Below, one piece after another: positions 35,105 through 43,526 of a stretch of 51,976 nt of DNA. Every line of letters starts with the position of its first letter. The first letter of the stretch is position 1. Location: NCBI GenBank assembly GCA_937892255.1, contig CALAUL010000096.1, positions 1 to 51,976 of the forward strand, written 5' to 3'. Origin of the DNA: an uncultured Bacteroidales bacterium (GTDB lineage: Bacteria; Bacteroidota; Bacteroidia; Bacteroidales; Marinilabiliaceae). Under the pieces are notes generated by a model, which ran no database searches, was not told where the DNA came from, and saw only the letters and a list, made by a program, of their open reading frames with translations. The position numbers and the translations under genes are program-made.

Positions 35105-37648
35105 ATGGAAAGTAAAAAGAATTTTGCTCCATCTGCAGAGCCACAGTGGAAGTCGATAGTTGTGAAGTCGCGCCTGCCGAAGGAACTAAATTGTCTGCAT
35201 GAGATTTCTCGTAATCTCTGGTGGTGTTGGAACTACGAAGCAATAGAGTTGTTTGAAAGCATTGACCTTGATCTCTGGGAAGAGGTTGAAAAGAACCCTA
35301 TCCGCTTGTTGGAAAAGGTCTCGTATGCACGTTTGAGCGAATTGGCTAACAATGCAAACTTCGTTGCGAAACTCAATGGTATCTATTCAAAGTTCAAGAC
35401 TTATCTCGAACAACCTTTTGAGTACGCTCCGTCTATAGCCTATTTCTCTATGGAATACGGCTTGTCAAATATCCTGAAGATTTATTCCGGCGGTCTTGGA
35501 ATCCTTGCCGGTGACTATATCAAAGAGGCTTCTGATAGCAGAGTAAATCTTGTGGCTATAGGTTTGCTGTATCGTTATGGTTACTTCAAACAGACTCTAT
35601 CGATGTATGGAGAGCAGCAAGCAATATATGAAGCTCAAGAGTTTGAGAGCCTACCATTAGAAGAGGTTCGCAATGCACAAGGAGAACCTCTCTATATTCC
35701 TATCAACTTCCCGGGTCGTCAGGTACAACTTAAGGTTTGGAAAGTAAGTGTGGGACGTGTGCCATTGTATCTTCTTGATACAGACCACGCTCTCAACAAC
35801 CCGGAAGACCGTTCTGTGACTCATGCTCTCTACGGTGGCGACTGGGAAAATCGTTTGAAGCAGGAAATGGTGCTTGGCATGGGTGGCGTTCGTTTGCTCA
35901 GCGCCCTCGGTATCGACAGCGATGTATATCATTGCAACGAAGGACATGCTGCACTCTTGAATTTGCAACGCCTTGTAGACCTCACAGATAAGAATCTCAA
36001 ATATGAGGAAGCTCTTGAGGTTGTCAAAGCATCATCGCTCTTTACAACACACACACCTGTACCCGCAGGTCATGACAAGTTCGAAGAGAGCCTCATAGGC
36101 AAGTATCTCTATCATATACCCGAGTTGCTCAATATCGACTGGAACACATTCATGCAGCTCGGTCGTGATGACGACGGCAAGTTCTCTATGAGTGTCCTCG
36201 CAGCTCGTACTTCGCAGGAGATGAACGGCGTTAGCTGGCTCCACGGTGAGGTGTCAAAGCAAATGTTTAAGCACTTGTGGCCGGGTTTCACAGCCGACGA
36301 ATTGCATGTCAACTACGTGACAAACGGAGTTCACTATGGCACATGGACTTCAAGCGAGATGCAACGTTTCTACGAAGAACATCTTGACTCAGACCTTATG
36401 AAAGATGTATCTAACAAGAGCTATTGGGAGAAGATTTACAATGTTGACGACGCAACTATTTGGGAAGTACGCAAAAAACTCAAACGCAAGCTCTTTAATT
36501 ACGTTAAGCAACGCACATTCAGCAATATGCAGGCAAATCTCGACCCATCGTCGGTTGTAGAAGCATTGGAAGGCATTCGTCCTCATGCTCTTACTATCGG
36601 TTTCGCTCGTCGTTTCGCTACATACAAGCGTGCACACCTTTTGTTCTCTGACCTTGAACGTTTGGCTAAAATTGTCAACAATCCGGCACGTCCTGTTCAG
36701 TTCATCTTCGCAGGAAAGGCTCACCCTGCCGATGGCGGAGGTCAGGCTCTTATCAAGAATATCGTTGAGATTTCTCAGCGTCCAGAGTTCCTTGGTAAGA
36801 TTATCTTCCTCGAGAACTATGATATGGAACTCGCTCGTCGTCTTGTGTCAGGTGTCGACGTATGGATGAACATGCCGACACGACCTCTTGAGGCTTCGGG
36901 TACCAGTGGTCAGAAGGCAGAACTCAACGGTGTGCTTAACTTCTCTGTCCTTGATGGTTGGTGGTACGAAGGTTATAAGGAGGGCGCAGGTTGGGCTTTG
37001 ACCGACAAGCAGACTTATTCTGACCATAAGTATCAGGACGAACTTGATGCTGCGACTATCTATCACATGCTTGAGAACGAGATAGTTCCGCTTTACTACG
37101 ATCAGACAGACGATGTTCCTAAAAAGTGGGTACAGTTTATCAAGAATTCGGTATCGAAAATTGCTCCAGAGTTCACTACTAAGCGTATGATAACCGACTA
37201 CCTCGACCGCTTCTATATCCAGCAGGCAGAACGTGCAATAGCTTTAAGAGCTAATAACTTCAAGGCTGCTCGCGAACTCGCAACTTGGAAACAACAAGTA
37301 AATGCTGTTTGGAACGACCTCGAGGTTGTAAGTGTAGATATGTCGGATTTCTCTACTGAAAATTACGGCATCGGCGATACATATAATATCACCGTGACAA
37401 TAGATAGAAAGAACCCTGTTGTAGATCTCGGACTCGAAGTGGTCTTCGCAAGTGGTAACGATGAGAACTCTCTTAAGATTGTTCATTCAGAACCGTTTAC
37501 ACTTGCTTCATCGGAGGGAACTATTGCCACATACAAGGCAGAACTCTCGCTCAACCTCCCGGGTATCTTCAAGTATGGTATTCGTATCTATCCTTCAAAT
37601 GCAATGTTGCCACATAAGCAAGACTTTGCTTTGCTGAAGTGGATTTAG
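35105..37648 (+). CDS. glgP: Alpha-glucan (glycogen) phosphorylase
   Basis: This 847-residue cytoplasmic GT35 enzyme releases glucose 1-phosphate from glycogen. It has the N-terminal domain of the short prokaryotic phosphorylase type (ISRNLWWCWNYEA), AYFSMEYGLS, YHCNEGHAALLNLQR, FTTHTPVPAGHD and GFARRFATYKRA. The pyridoxal phosphate lysine is in EASGTSGQKAELNG, followed by NFSVLDGWWYEGY. It lies 10 bp after the GH57 gene and closes the glycogen cluster. A strong bidirectional terminator separates it from trpF on the other strand. Confidence 0.95.
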   Translation: MESKKNFAPSAEPQWKSIVVKSRLPKELNCLHEISRNLWWCWNYEAIELFESIDLDLWEEVEKNPIRLLEKVSYARLSELANNANFVAKLNGIYSKFKTYLEQPFEYAPSIAYFSMEYGLSNILKIYSGGLGILAGDYIKEASDSRVNLVAIGLLYRYGYFKQTLSMYGEQQAIYEAQEFESLPLEEVRNAQGEPLYIPINFPGRQVQLKVWKVSVGRVPLYLLDTDHALNNPEDRSVTHALYGGDWENRLKQEMVLGMGGVRLLSALGIDSDVYHCNEGHAALLNLQRLVDLTDKNLKYEEALEVVKASSLFTTHTPVPAGHDKFEESLIGKYLYHIPELLNIDWNTFMQLGRDDDGKFSMSVLAARTSQEMNGVSWLHGEVSKQMFKHLWPGFTADELHVNYVTNGVHYGTWTSSEMQRFYEEHLDSDLMKDVSNKSYWEKIYNVDDATIWEVRKKLKRKLFNYVKQRTFSNMQANLDPSSVVEALEGIRPHALTIGFARRFATYKRAHLLFSDLERLAKIVNNPARPVQFIFAGKAHPADGGGQALIKNIVEISQRPEFLGKIIFLENYDMELARRLVSGVDVWMNMPTRPLEASGTSGQKAELNGVLNFSVLDGWWYEGYKEGAGWALTDKQTYSDHKYQDELDAATIYHMLENEIVPLYYDQTDDVPKKWVQFIKNSVSKIAPEFTTKRMITDYLDRFYIQQAERAIALRANNFKAARELATWKQQVNAVWNDLEVVSVDMSDFSTENYGIGDTYNITVTIDRKNPVVDLGLEVVFASGNDENSLKIVHSEPFTLASSEGTIATYKAELSLNLPGIFKYGIRIYPSNAMLPHKQDFALLKWI

Positions 37649-37673
37649 CAGATAGCTGTTTGTATATTATAGG

Positions 37674-37713
37674 AAGAGGGTCTGATTTAAGTTATTTTAG
37701 GTCAGGCCCTCTT
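37674..37713. terminator. Bidirectional terminator between glgP and trpF
   Basis: AAGAGGGTCTGA (37674-37685) pairs with TCAGGCCCTCTT (37702-37713), with one G-T pair, between two convergent genes. Confidence 0.85.
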
Positions 37714-37716
37714 AAT

Positions 37717-38352
37717 TTATTCTCGCAATCTATTGATGCTAACTAATGCTTCGTGGAGTTTGTCATAGTCTTTGATGCCCGGTTCTATCTCGAAACGAGA
37801 GTTGATGTCCAAACCTGCTGCGCCAGACTGTGCCGCTTCGGTGATGTTTGTAGGGTTGATGCCACCAGCCAAGAACCACGGTTTGCGAATAGGCTGACGG
37901 AGTATCAGTTGCCAGTCGAATGATGTATCCGAACCGCCAAAGGCTTGAGACTTGGTGTCGAAGAGGAAATAATCGGCGCAGTCGTTGTATTGCCATACGT
38001 CCTCGAAGTCGTGTACCGACTTGAGGTTAAAGGCTTTGATTATTTCCAATCCAGTGTTGCGTAGTTCGTTGCACATCTCCGGTGATTCGTTGCCATGCAG
38101 TTGTAATGCTTGTAGGCCGTAGGTCTCAACATAGCTGCGTATCTCGTTGGTCGTGCTGTTCATAAATACGCCTGTGCGCTTTACTTTACGCGGTATGATG
38201 CTTAGCAGTTCGGGGTTCAGTTTTCCCAATACGCAACGTGGCGATTTGGGATAGAAGACAAAGCCAAGGTAGTCGGGTTCGAGAAACAGAATCTTGCTGA
38301 TATTGTCTATATCAGTCATTCCGCATATCTTTATTTTGACTATGTTGTCCAT
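37717..38352 (-). CDS. trpF: Phosphoribosylanthranilate isomerase
   Basis: This 211-residue TIM-barrel enzyme carries out the Amadori rearrangement in tryptophan synthesis. The general base Cys is C10 in IKICGMTD and the general acid Asp lies in YFLFDTKSQAFGGSD; the phosphate-binding AGGINP and GLDINSRFE segments are present. No other trp gene is nearby. It lies 26 bp after dxs on the same strand and is probably transcribed with it, which separates it from a classical trp operon. Confidence 0.93.
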   Translation of the reverse strand: MDNIVKIKICGMTDIDNISKILFLEPDYLGFVFYPKSPRCVLGKLNPELLSIIPRKVKRTGVFMNSTTNEIRSYVETYGLQALQLHGNESPEMCNELRNTGLEIIKAFNLKSVHDFEDVWQYNDCADYFLFDTKSQAFGGSDTSFDWQLILRQPIRKPWFLAGGINPTNITEAAQSGAAGLDINSRFEIEPGIKDYDKLHEALVSINRLRE

Positions 38353-38378
38353 AACGTAAGGGGTTGTTTGTTATGTAT

Positions 38379-40256
38379 TTACAATGCTGCTTTAGCTATA
38401 GCGTCGGCGTCTAAACTACATATCTTGTATAGTTCGTTGGGCGAGCCGTGTTCGATGAATGTGTCGGGCAGACCGAGCATTTTTATCTCGATGTTGTAGT
38501 TGTGACGTGTTGCAAATTCAGCCACGGCACTGCCAAAGCCACCTGCGATAGAACCATCTTCTACGGTGATGATACGTCGGAAATGCTTCATGATATCGTG
38601 TAGCAACTCTTCGTCGAGAGGCTTTGCAAAGCGCATGTCGTAGTGTGCTGCGTCGATGCCTTGTTCTTTGAGCATCGATGTGGCTTTAGTAACAGTGATG
38701 CCGAGAGGTCCAAGTGACAGATAAGCTATTTCTGACCCTTCTTTTATGGTACGTCCCTTGCCTACTTCTATCTCTTGCATAGGTTGTTGCCAATCTACTA
38801 TAGAGCCTTTGCCACGTGGGTATCGTATTACAAAAGCTCCTTTTTCAGGTAGTTGCGCAGTGTACATTAGGTTGCGCAATTCTACCTCGTTCATAGGTGA
38901 TGAGATGGTAATATTGGGTATGGGACGTAGCATGGCTATGTCAAATGAACCGTGGTGTGTTGCTCCGTCGGCACCAACTAAACCGGCTCTGTCGAAGCAG
39001 AAGACTACGTTGAGTTTTTGCAGTGCTACGTCGTGTATTATCTGGTCGAAAGCACGTTGCGCAAAGGTTGAGTATATATTACAGAATGGCGTATAGCCAC
39101 TTATTGCCAATCCGGCGGAGAATGTCACAGCATGTTGTTCGGCTATTCCGACATCGAAGGTGCGTTCCGGCATGGCTTCCATCATGATGTTGAGGCTACA
39201 GCCGGAAGGCATTGCGGGTGTAATGCCGAGTATCTTTTTGTTCTCTCGAGCCAGTTCGAGAATGGTATGTCCGAAGACGTCTTGAAACTTAGGGGCAGAG
39301 GGTTTGTCTTGAGGTTTGTCGAGAACTTCGCCCGTTTCGATGTCAAACTTTCCGCCGACAGCGTGCCACTTCGTTTGGTCTTGTTCGGCAGGCGAAAATC
39401 CTTTGCCTTTGACTGTTATGACGTGTAGCATCTTCGGACCTTTTATTTTCTTGAGGTCTTGAAGTATTCGTACAAGGTATATCACATCGTGTCCGTCGGC
39501 AGGTCCGAAGTAGCGAATGTTGAGACCTTCGAACATGTTACTCTGTCGGTTGATAAGGTTCTTGATGCCGTTGTTGAACTTGGTGAGGAAGTTCTTGCGG
39601 CTATTGTCGGAAGGACAAAGCTTGTCGAGCAGACGAGTCAGTCTGGCTCGGAAGTTGTTGTAAGTGTGTGAAGTAGATATGTCGAGAAGATATTGGTTGA
39701 GTCCGCCCGTCACCTTGTCGATAGCCATGTTGTTGTCGTTGAGTATGACAAGCATGTCGGGGTCGGAAGCCGACATATTGTTGAGAGCTTCAAAGGCCAT
39801 TCCTCCTGTCATCGAACCATCGCCTATGATGGCTACCACATTGCGTTTGTCGCCACTTAGTCGAGCTGCGATAGCCATGCCCAAAGCTGCCGATATAGAT
39901 GTCGAGGAGTGACCTACGCCGAATGCATCGTACTCACTTTCAAAGATGTTCGGGAAGCCATGAAGTCCTCCCAACTTACGGTTGGTGTGGAAGCGTTCTC
40001 TTCTTCCGGTGAGTATCTTGTGCCCATAAGCCTGATGACCAACGTCCCAAACGAGTTTGTCGTTGGGTGTGTCGAAGACGTAATGCAGAGCCACCGTGAG
40101 TTCTACTACTCCGAGACTAGCACCAAAGTGACCAGGATTGTGAGAGAGAGCTTCAATGATGAAGTGTCTCAGCTCGTCGCAAACTTGAGGAAGTTGTTCT
40201 ATCGAGAGCTTTTTCAGGTCTTTTGGTGTATTTATGTCGTTAAGTAGTTTGTACAT
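38379..40256 (-). CDS. dxs: 1-deoxy-D-xylulose-5-phosphate synthase
   Basis: This 625-residue thiamine-diphosphate enzyme condenses pyruvate and glyceraldehyde 3-phosphate, the first step of the MEP isoprenoid pathway. The ThDP motif begins GDGSMTGGMAFEALNN, and DVGHQAYGHK, FGPADGHD, DVGIAEQHAVTFSAG and FDRAGLVGADGATHHG are all present. The length is normal. It is transcribed away from the OmpA-type lipoprotein gene; their promoter elements are interlaced between 40277 and 40301. Confidence 0.96.
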   Translation of the reverse strand: MYKLLNDINTPKDLKKLSIEQLPQVCDELRHFIIEALSHNPGHFGASLGVVELTVALHYVFDTPNDKLVWDVGHQAYGHKILTGRRERFHTNRKLGGLHGFPNIFESEYDAFGVGHSSTSISAALGMAIAARLSGDKRNVVAIIGDGSMTGGMAFEALNNMSASDPDMLVILNDNNMAIDKVTGGLNQYLLDISTSHTYNNFRARLTRLLDKLCPSDNSRKNFLTKFNNGIKNLINRQSNMFEGLNIRYFGPADGHDVIYLVRILQDLKKIKGPKMLHVITVKGKGFSPAEQDQTKWHAVGGKFDIETGEVLDKPQDKPSAPKFQDVFGHTILELARENKKILGITPAMPSGCSLNIMMEAMPERTFDVGIAEQHAVTFSAGLAISGYTPFCNIYSTFAQRAFDQIIHDVALQKLNVVFCFDRAGLVGADGATHHGSFDIAMLRPIPNITISSPMNEVELRNLMYTAQLPEKGAFVIRYPRGKGSIVDWQQPMQEIEVGKGRTIKEGSEIAYLSLGPLGITVTKATSMLKEQGIDAAHYDMRFAKPLDEELLHDIMKHFRRIITVEDGSIAGGFGSAVAEFATRHNYNIEIKMLGLPDTFIEHGSPNELYKICSLDADAIAKAAL

Positions 40257-40276
40257 TATTAAAAAAATAGCGTGTG

Positions 40277-40301
40277 CAAAGATAAAAACAAATTATATTT
40301 G
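40277..40301. promoter_or_regulatory. Interlaced divergent promoters of dxs and the OmpA-type lipoprotein gene
   Basis: The minus strand has TATCTTTG at 40277-40284 (for dxs) and the plus strand has TATATTTG at 40294-40301 (for the lipoprotein). The two -7 elements are 9 bp apart and point away from each other, so each lies in the spacer of the other promoter and both cannot be occupied at once. Confidence 0.65.
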
Positions 40302-40329
40302 TAGCGCAGAAAGAATAAATAATAATGTC

Positions 40330-41460
40330 ATGATAAAACAAATAATATCGTTTGTGGGAATAGTGGCTGTTGTGGCAGCTTGTGTGCCTGCAAAGAGATT
40401 TCAAGAGGCTGAACGTTCAGCAAATCAGTACCGAGTGGAGAGCGAAGAGTGCGCCGTAGAGGTTGACTTATTGAAAAAGAGAGTGGCGCAACTCGACGAT
40501 GACGTAGAAAAGTTCGTTGCCGACAAACACACGTTGGAGCAGGATACGACGCTCTACGGCATGAAGAACAGGACGTTGCAAAATCAGCTTGCTATATTGG
40601 AAAATGACCTTCGTTTGTTGGCTTCACGCTTGGGAGATAGTCCGGAATATAAGGCACTTATGAAGCACCTCCTTCAGATGCAGGACGAGCTTGTGGGGAT
40701 AGACATGCGTCGTGTGGATACTGAAAAAGCTATTGAAGAACAGAAAAAGATATTGGAAGACACCGAGAACGCCTTGGCGGAAAGCGAAGCTATGCTTGCT
40801 CGTAGCGAACAACAGTTGCAAGACAAAGACCTCGAACTCGAAAGCAAAAATATGGAACTCGCCGGTAAAGATGAAGAGTTGCGCAACAGAGATTCGCAGC
40901 TTGCCGATGCACAGCGTAGCATAGAGGAGCAGGCTGCTCGTCTGCGAGAACTCGAAGCCGCTTTGAGTGCGAAAGACTCGGCCATGGCAGAGCTTCGTAA
41001 TACTATAGCCAATGCACTCGTTGACTTTAGCTCTGATGAGTTGGCCGTTCATCACAAAGACGGCAAAGTCTATGTCTCACTTGAAGAGCAATTGCTCTTT
41101 GCGTCGGGCAAATACGATGTCAATGACAAGGGAGTGCAGGCATTGAGAAAGATAGCTTCGGTGTTGGCAACACATAGCGAACTCGACATTGTGGTAGAAG
41201 GTCATACCGACAATGTGCCATACAACGGACGAGGTGTTCTCATTGACAATTGGGACCTCAGTGTCAAGCGTGCCACATCGGTATTGCGTATACTTCTCGA
41301 CAGTGGCAACATACCTCCGGCACGCATTCAGGCTTCGGGAAGAGCAGATAGCTCTCCTATCGACTCTGCCAACACACCGGAAGCACGTCGCAAGAACCGT
41401 CGCACAGAAATAATACTTGCTCCTAATATTGATCAGATACTCAGTACATTGAAGTACTAA
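40330..41460 (+). CDS. OmpA-family lipoprotein with coiled coil
   Basis: This 376-residue lipoprotein (lipobox VVAAC, Cys18) is expected in the outer membrane and tethers it to peptidoglycan. Residues about 25-245 form a long coiled coil rich in Glu, Leu and Lys, and the C-terminal 120 residues are an OmpA/MotB-type peptidoglycan-binding domain. The ligand-binding pattern is visible in EGHTDNVPYN and in DNWDLSVKRATSVLR, with the Asp and Arg that bind the peptide stem, and in RRKNRRTEI. The start at 40330 gives a proper lipoprotein signal; the frame is open further upstream through the promoter. DnaG follows after 9 bp. Confidence 0.88.
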   Translation: MIKQIISFVGIVAVVAACVPAKRFQEAERSANQYRVESEECAVEVDLLKKRVAQLDDDVEKFVADKHTLEQDTTLYGMKNRTLQNQLAILENDLRLLASRLGDSPEYKALMKHLLQMQDELVGIDMRRVDTEKAIEEQKKILEDTENALAESEAMLARSEQQLQDKDLELESKNMELAGKDEELRNRDSQLADAQRSIEEQAARLRELEAALSAKDSAMAELRNTIANALVDFSSDELAVHHKDGKVYVSLEEQLLFASGKYDVNDKGVQALRKIASVLATHSELDIVVEGHTDNVPYNGRGVLIDNWDLSVKRATSVLRILLDSGNIPPARIQASGRADSSPIDSANTPEARRKNRRTEIILAPNIDQILSTLKY

Positions 41461-41469
41461 GAGACACAC

Positions 41470-43494
41470 ATGATAGACAGAGCGACCATTGACAAAGTCA
41501 TTGAAACGGCAAACTCAAATATTGTCGACATCATTGGCGACTTCGTTTCCCTCAAGAAGCGTGGAGCCAACTACATAGGCTGTTGTCCGTTTCATAACGA
41601 GAAGACAGGGTCGTTCACCGTGTCGCCCGTCAAGGGCTTCTACAAATGTTTCGGCTGTGGCAAGGGTGGCAATGCCGTCACCTTTGTGATGGAGCATGAG
41701 CACATGACATTCCCCGAGGCGGTAAAGTATCTGGGTGGGAAGTTGCATATCGAAGTGCTCGACGTCGAGCCGACTCCCGAGATGCAACAAATCAAAAACG
41801 ACAGAGAAAGTATGACGGCTCTTAACGAGTTTGCCAAGAATACTTTTATCTCCAATCTGTGGGACAATGACGAAGGTAAATCTGTTGGCTTGTCGTATTT
41901 CCGTTCGAGAGGGTTTAGAGATGATATTATCAGGAAGTTTGACTTAGGCTATTCTCTTCAAGCGCGTACAGCCTTCACTTCGGCAGCCATAGATGCGCAT
42001 TTCAAAGAAGAGTATTTAGGGAAGACGGGACTTACTGTCTTTGGAGAAAACGGTTGGCGTTCGGACAGATTCTTTGGTCGTGTGATGTTCCCCATACATA
42101 GCGTCTCTGGCAAAGTCATAGCTTTCGGCGGTCGTGTGATGACAACCGACAAGAAGGTAGCCAAATATCTCAACTCTCCGGAGTCGGAACTATATGTCAA
42201 GAGTGACATCGTCTACGGAATTTATCATGCCAAGGCGGAGATAATAAAGCAAGATACTTGTTATTTAGTCGAAGGTTATACCGACGTTATATCTATGCAT
42301 CAAGCTGGGATAACGAATGTCGTAGCCTCGAGCGGAACGTCGCTTACAACGAATCAAATACGTCTAATACAACGCTTTACGAATAATATAACAGTCATCT
42401 ATGACGGTGACAATGCTGGTATCAAAGCCTCGTTGCGAGGTATAGATATGATACTCTCGCAAGGAATGAATGTCAAAGTGTTGCTCTTGCCCGAAGGGGA
42501 AGACCCCGACTCGTTTGCTCGCTCGCACACGGCCGAGGAATATATCAAGTACATAGATGACAACAAGACGGACTTTATCCGTTTCAAAGCCCAATTGCTA
42601 TACGAAGAGGCAAAGAACGACCCTCTAAAAAAATCAAAACTCATCAACGATATCATGGAGTCTATCTCCGTCATCGAAGATAAGGTGTTGCGTTCGTTGT
42701 ATGTCAAAGAGTGTAGCAAACTTTTGGATATAGAGGAGTCGACACTTTACGGCACATTGGAACAAAAGCTTGTGGCTGACGTCATTAAGAGTCGTGACGA
42801 ACAGATTAAACTCAATGCCATAGCTCGGCAAGAGGCAATGCGTCAGCACGTGCAGACATCGGAAAATGCACCTCTCGACATGCAGCACAACCTCCCTCCC
42901 GCCATCAACGTGCAAACGCCGACAATGGCGGCTCATTATGCCGAGAAACTCATTAACCCCTTTGCAGAAGAAGAACGAGCCATACTGAAATTCTTTGTCC
43001 GTTATGTAGATAAACCGATGTTTGAGGGCACTAAAGATGCAACGACGGTCGGAGAGTTCGTCGTCTCGGCATTGATGGAAGACGAAATAGAGAGCACTGA
43101 CCCGTTGTTTAATAAGATGATAGCAGTATACACCGAGGCAACGGACAGAACGACGGTCAGTCCCGGGACATTCGTCAACAGTCCGGACCCCGAAGTGTCG
43201 TCTCTGGCTGTCGACCTAATAAATGTACGTTACGAATTGAGTAAGATACATAGCAAGTTCGCAACCGTCGTGCCGGAGGAAAAACAACTCGATGTCTTTG
43301 TCGTCAGAGTGCTTAACGAGTTACGCATGAAGATAGTGATTAGAAAACTCGAACTGTTGAGTGTCGAACTCAAGGCAGCAGAGGAGTCGGGCGAAACAGA
43401 AGAGCGTGTCAACAACCTATTAGAAGAGTTGGTCAAATGGAACAAGGTGAAAGCCGAATATAGCAAATATCTTGGTATACGCGCAGTCTTATAA
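41470..43494 (+). CDS. dnaG: DNA primase
   Basis: This 674-residue primase lays RNA primers at the replication fork. The N-terminal CHC2 zinc finger is seen in CCPFHNEKTGSF and YKCFGCGKGGNA. The TOPRIM core has VEGYTDVISMHQAG (catalytic Glu) and the Asp motif YDGDNAG. The C-terminal 180 residues, expected to bind the DnaB helicase, are divergent and acidic, as is usual. It follows the OmpA-type lipoprotein gene closely and precedes the large ABC transporter gene by 32 bp. Confidence 0.96.
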   Translation: MIDRATIDKVIETANSNIVDIIGDFVSLKKRGANYIGCCPFHNEKTGSFTVSPVKGFYKCFGCGKGGNAVTFVMEHEHMTFPEAVKYLGGKLHIEVLDVEPTPEMQQIKNDRESMTALNEFAKNTFISNLWDNDEGKSVGLSYFRSRGFRDDIIRKFDLGYSLQARTAFTSAAIDAHFKEEYLGKTGLTVFGENGWRSDRFFGRVMFPIHSVSGKVIAFGGRVMTTDKKVAKYLNSPESELYVKSDIVYGIYHAKAEIIKQDTCYLVEGYTDVISMHQAGITNVVASSGTSLTTNQIRLIQRFTNNITVIYDGDNAGIKASLRGIDMILSQGMNVKVLLLPEGEDPDSFARSHTAEEYIKYIDDNKTDFIRFKAQLLYEEAKNDPLKKSKLINDIMESISVIEDKVLRSLYVKECSKLLDIEESTLYGTLEQKLVADVIKSRDEQIKLNAIARQEAMRQHVQTSENAPLDMQHNLPPAINVQTPTMAAHYAEKLINPFAEEERAILKFFVRYVDKPMFEGTKDATTVGEFVVSALMEDEIESTDPLFNKMIAVYTEATDRTTVSPGTFVNSPDPEVSSLAVDLINVRYELSKIHSKFATVVPEEKQLDVFVVRVLNELRMKIVIRKLELLSVELKAAEESGETEERVNNLLEELVKWNKVKAEYSKYLGIRAVL

Positions 43495-43526
43495 TATAGA
43501 AAGAGAGTCAAAATATAGTAAGAATT

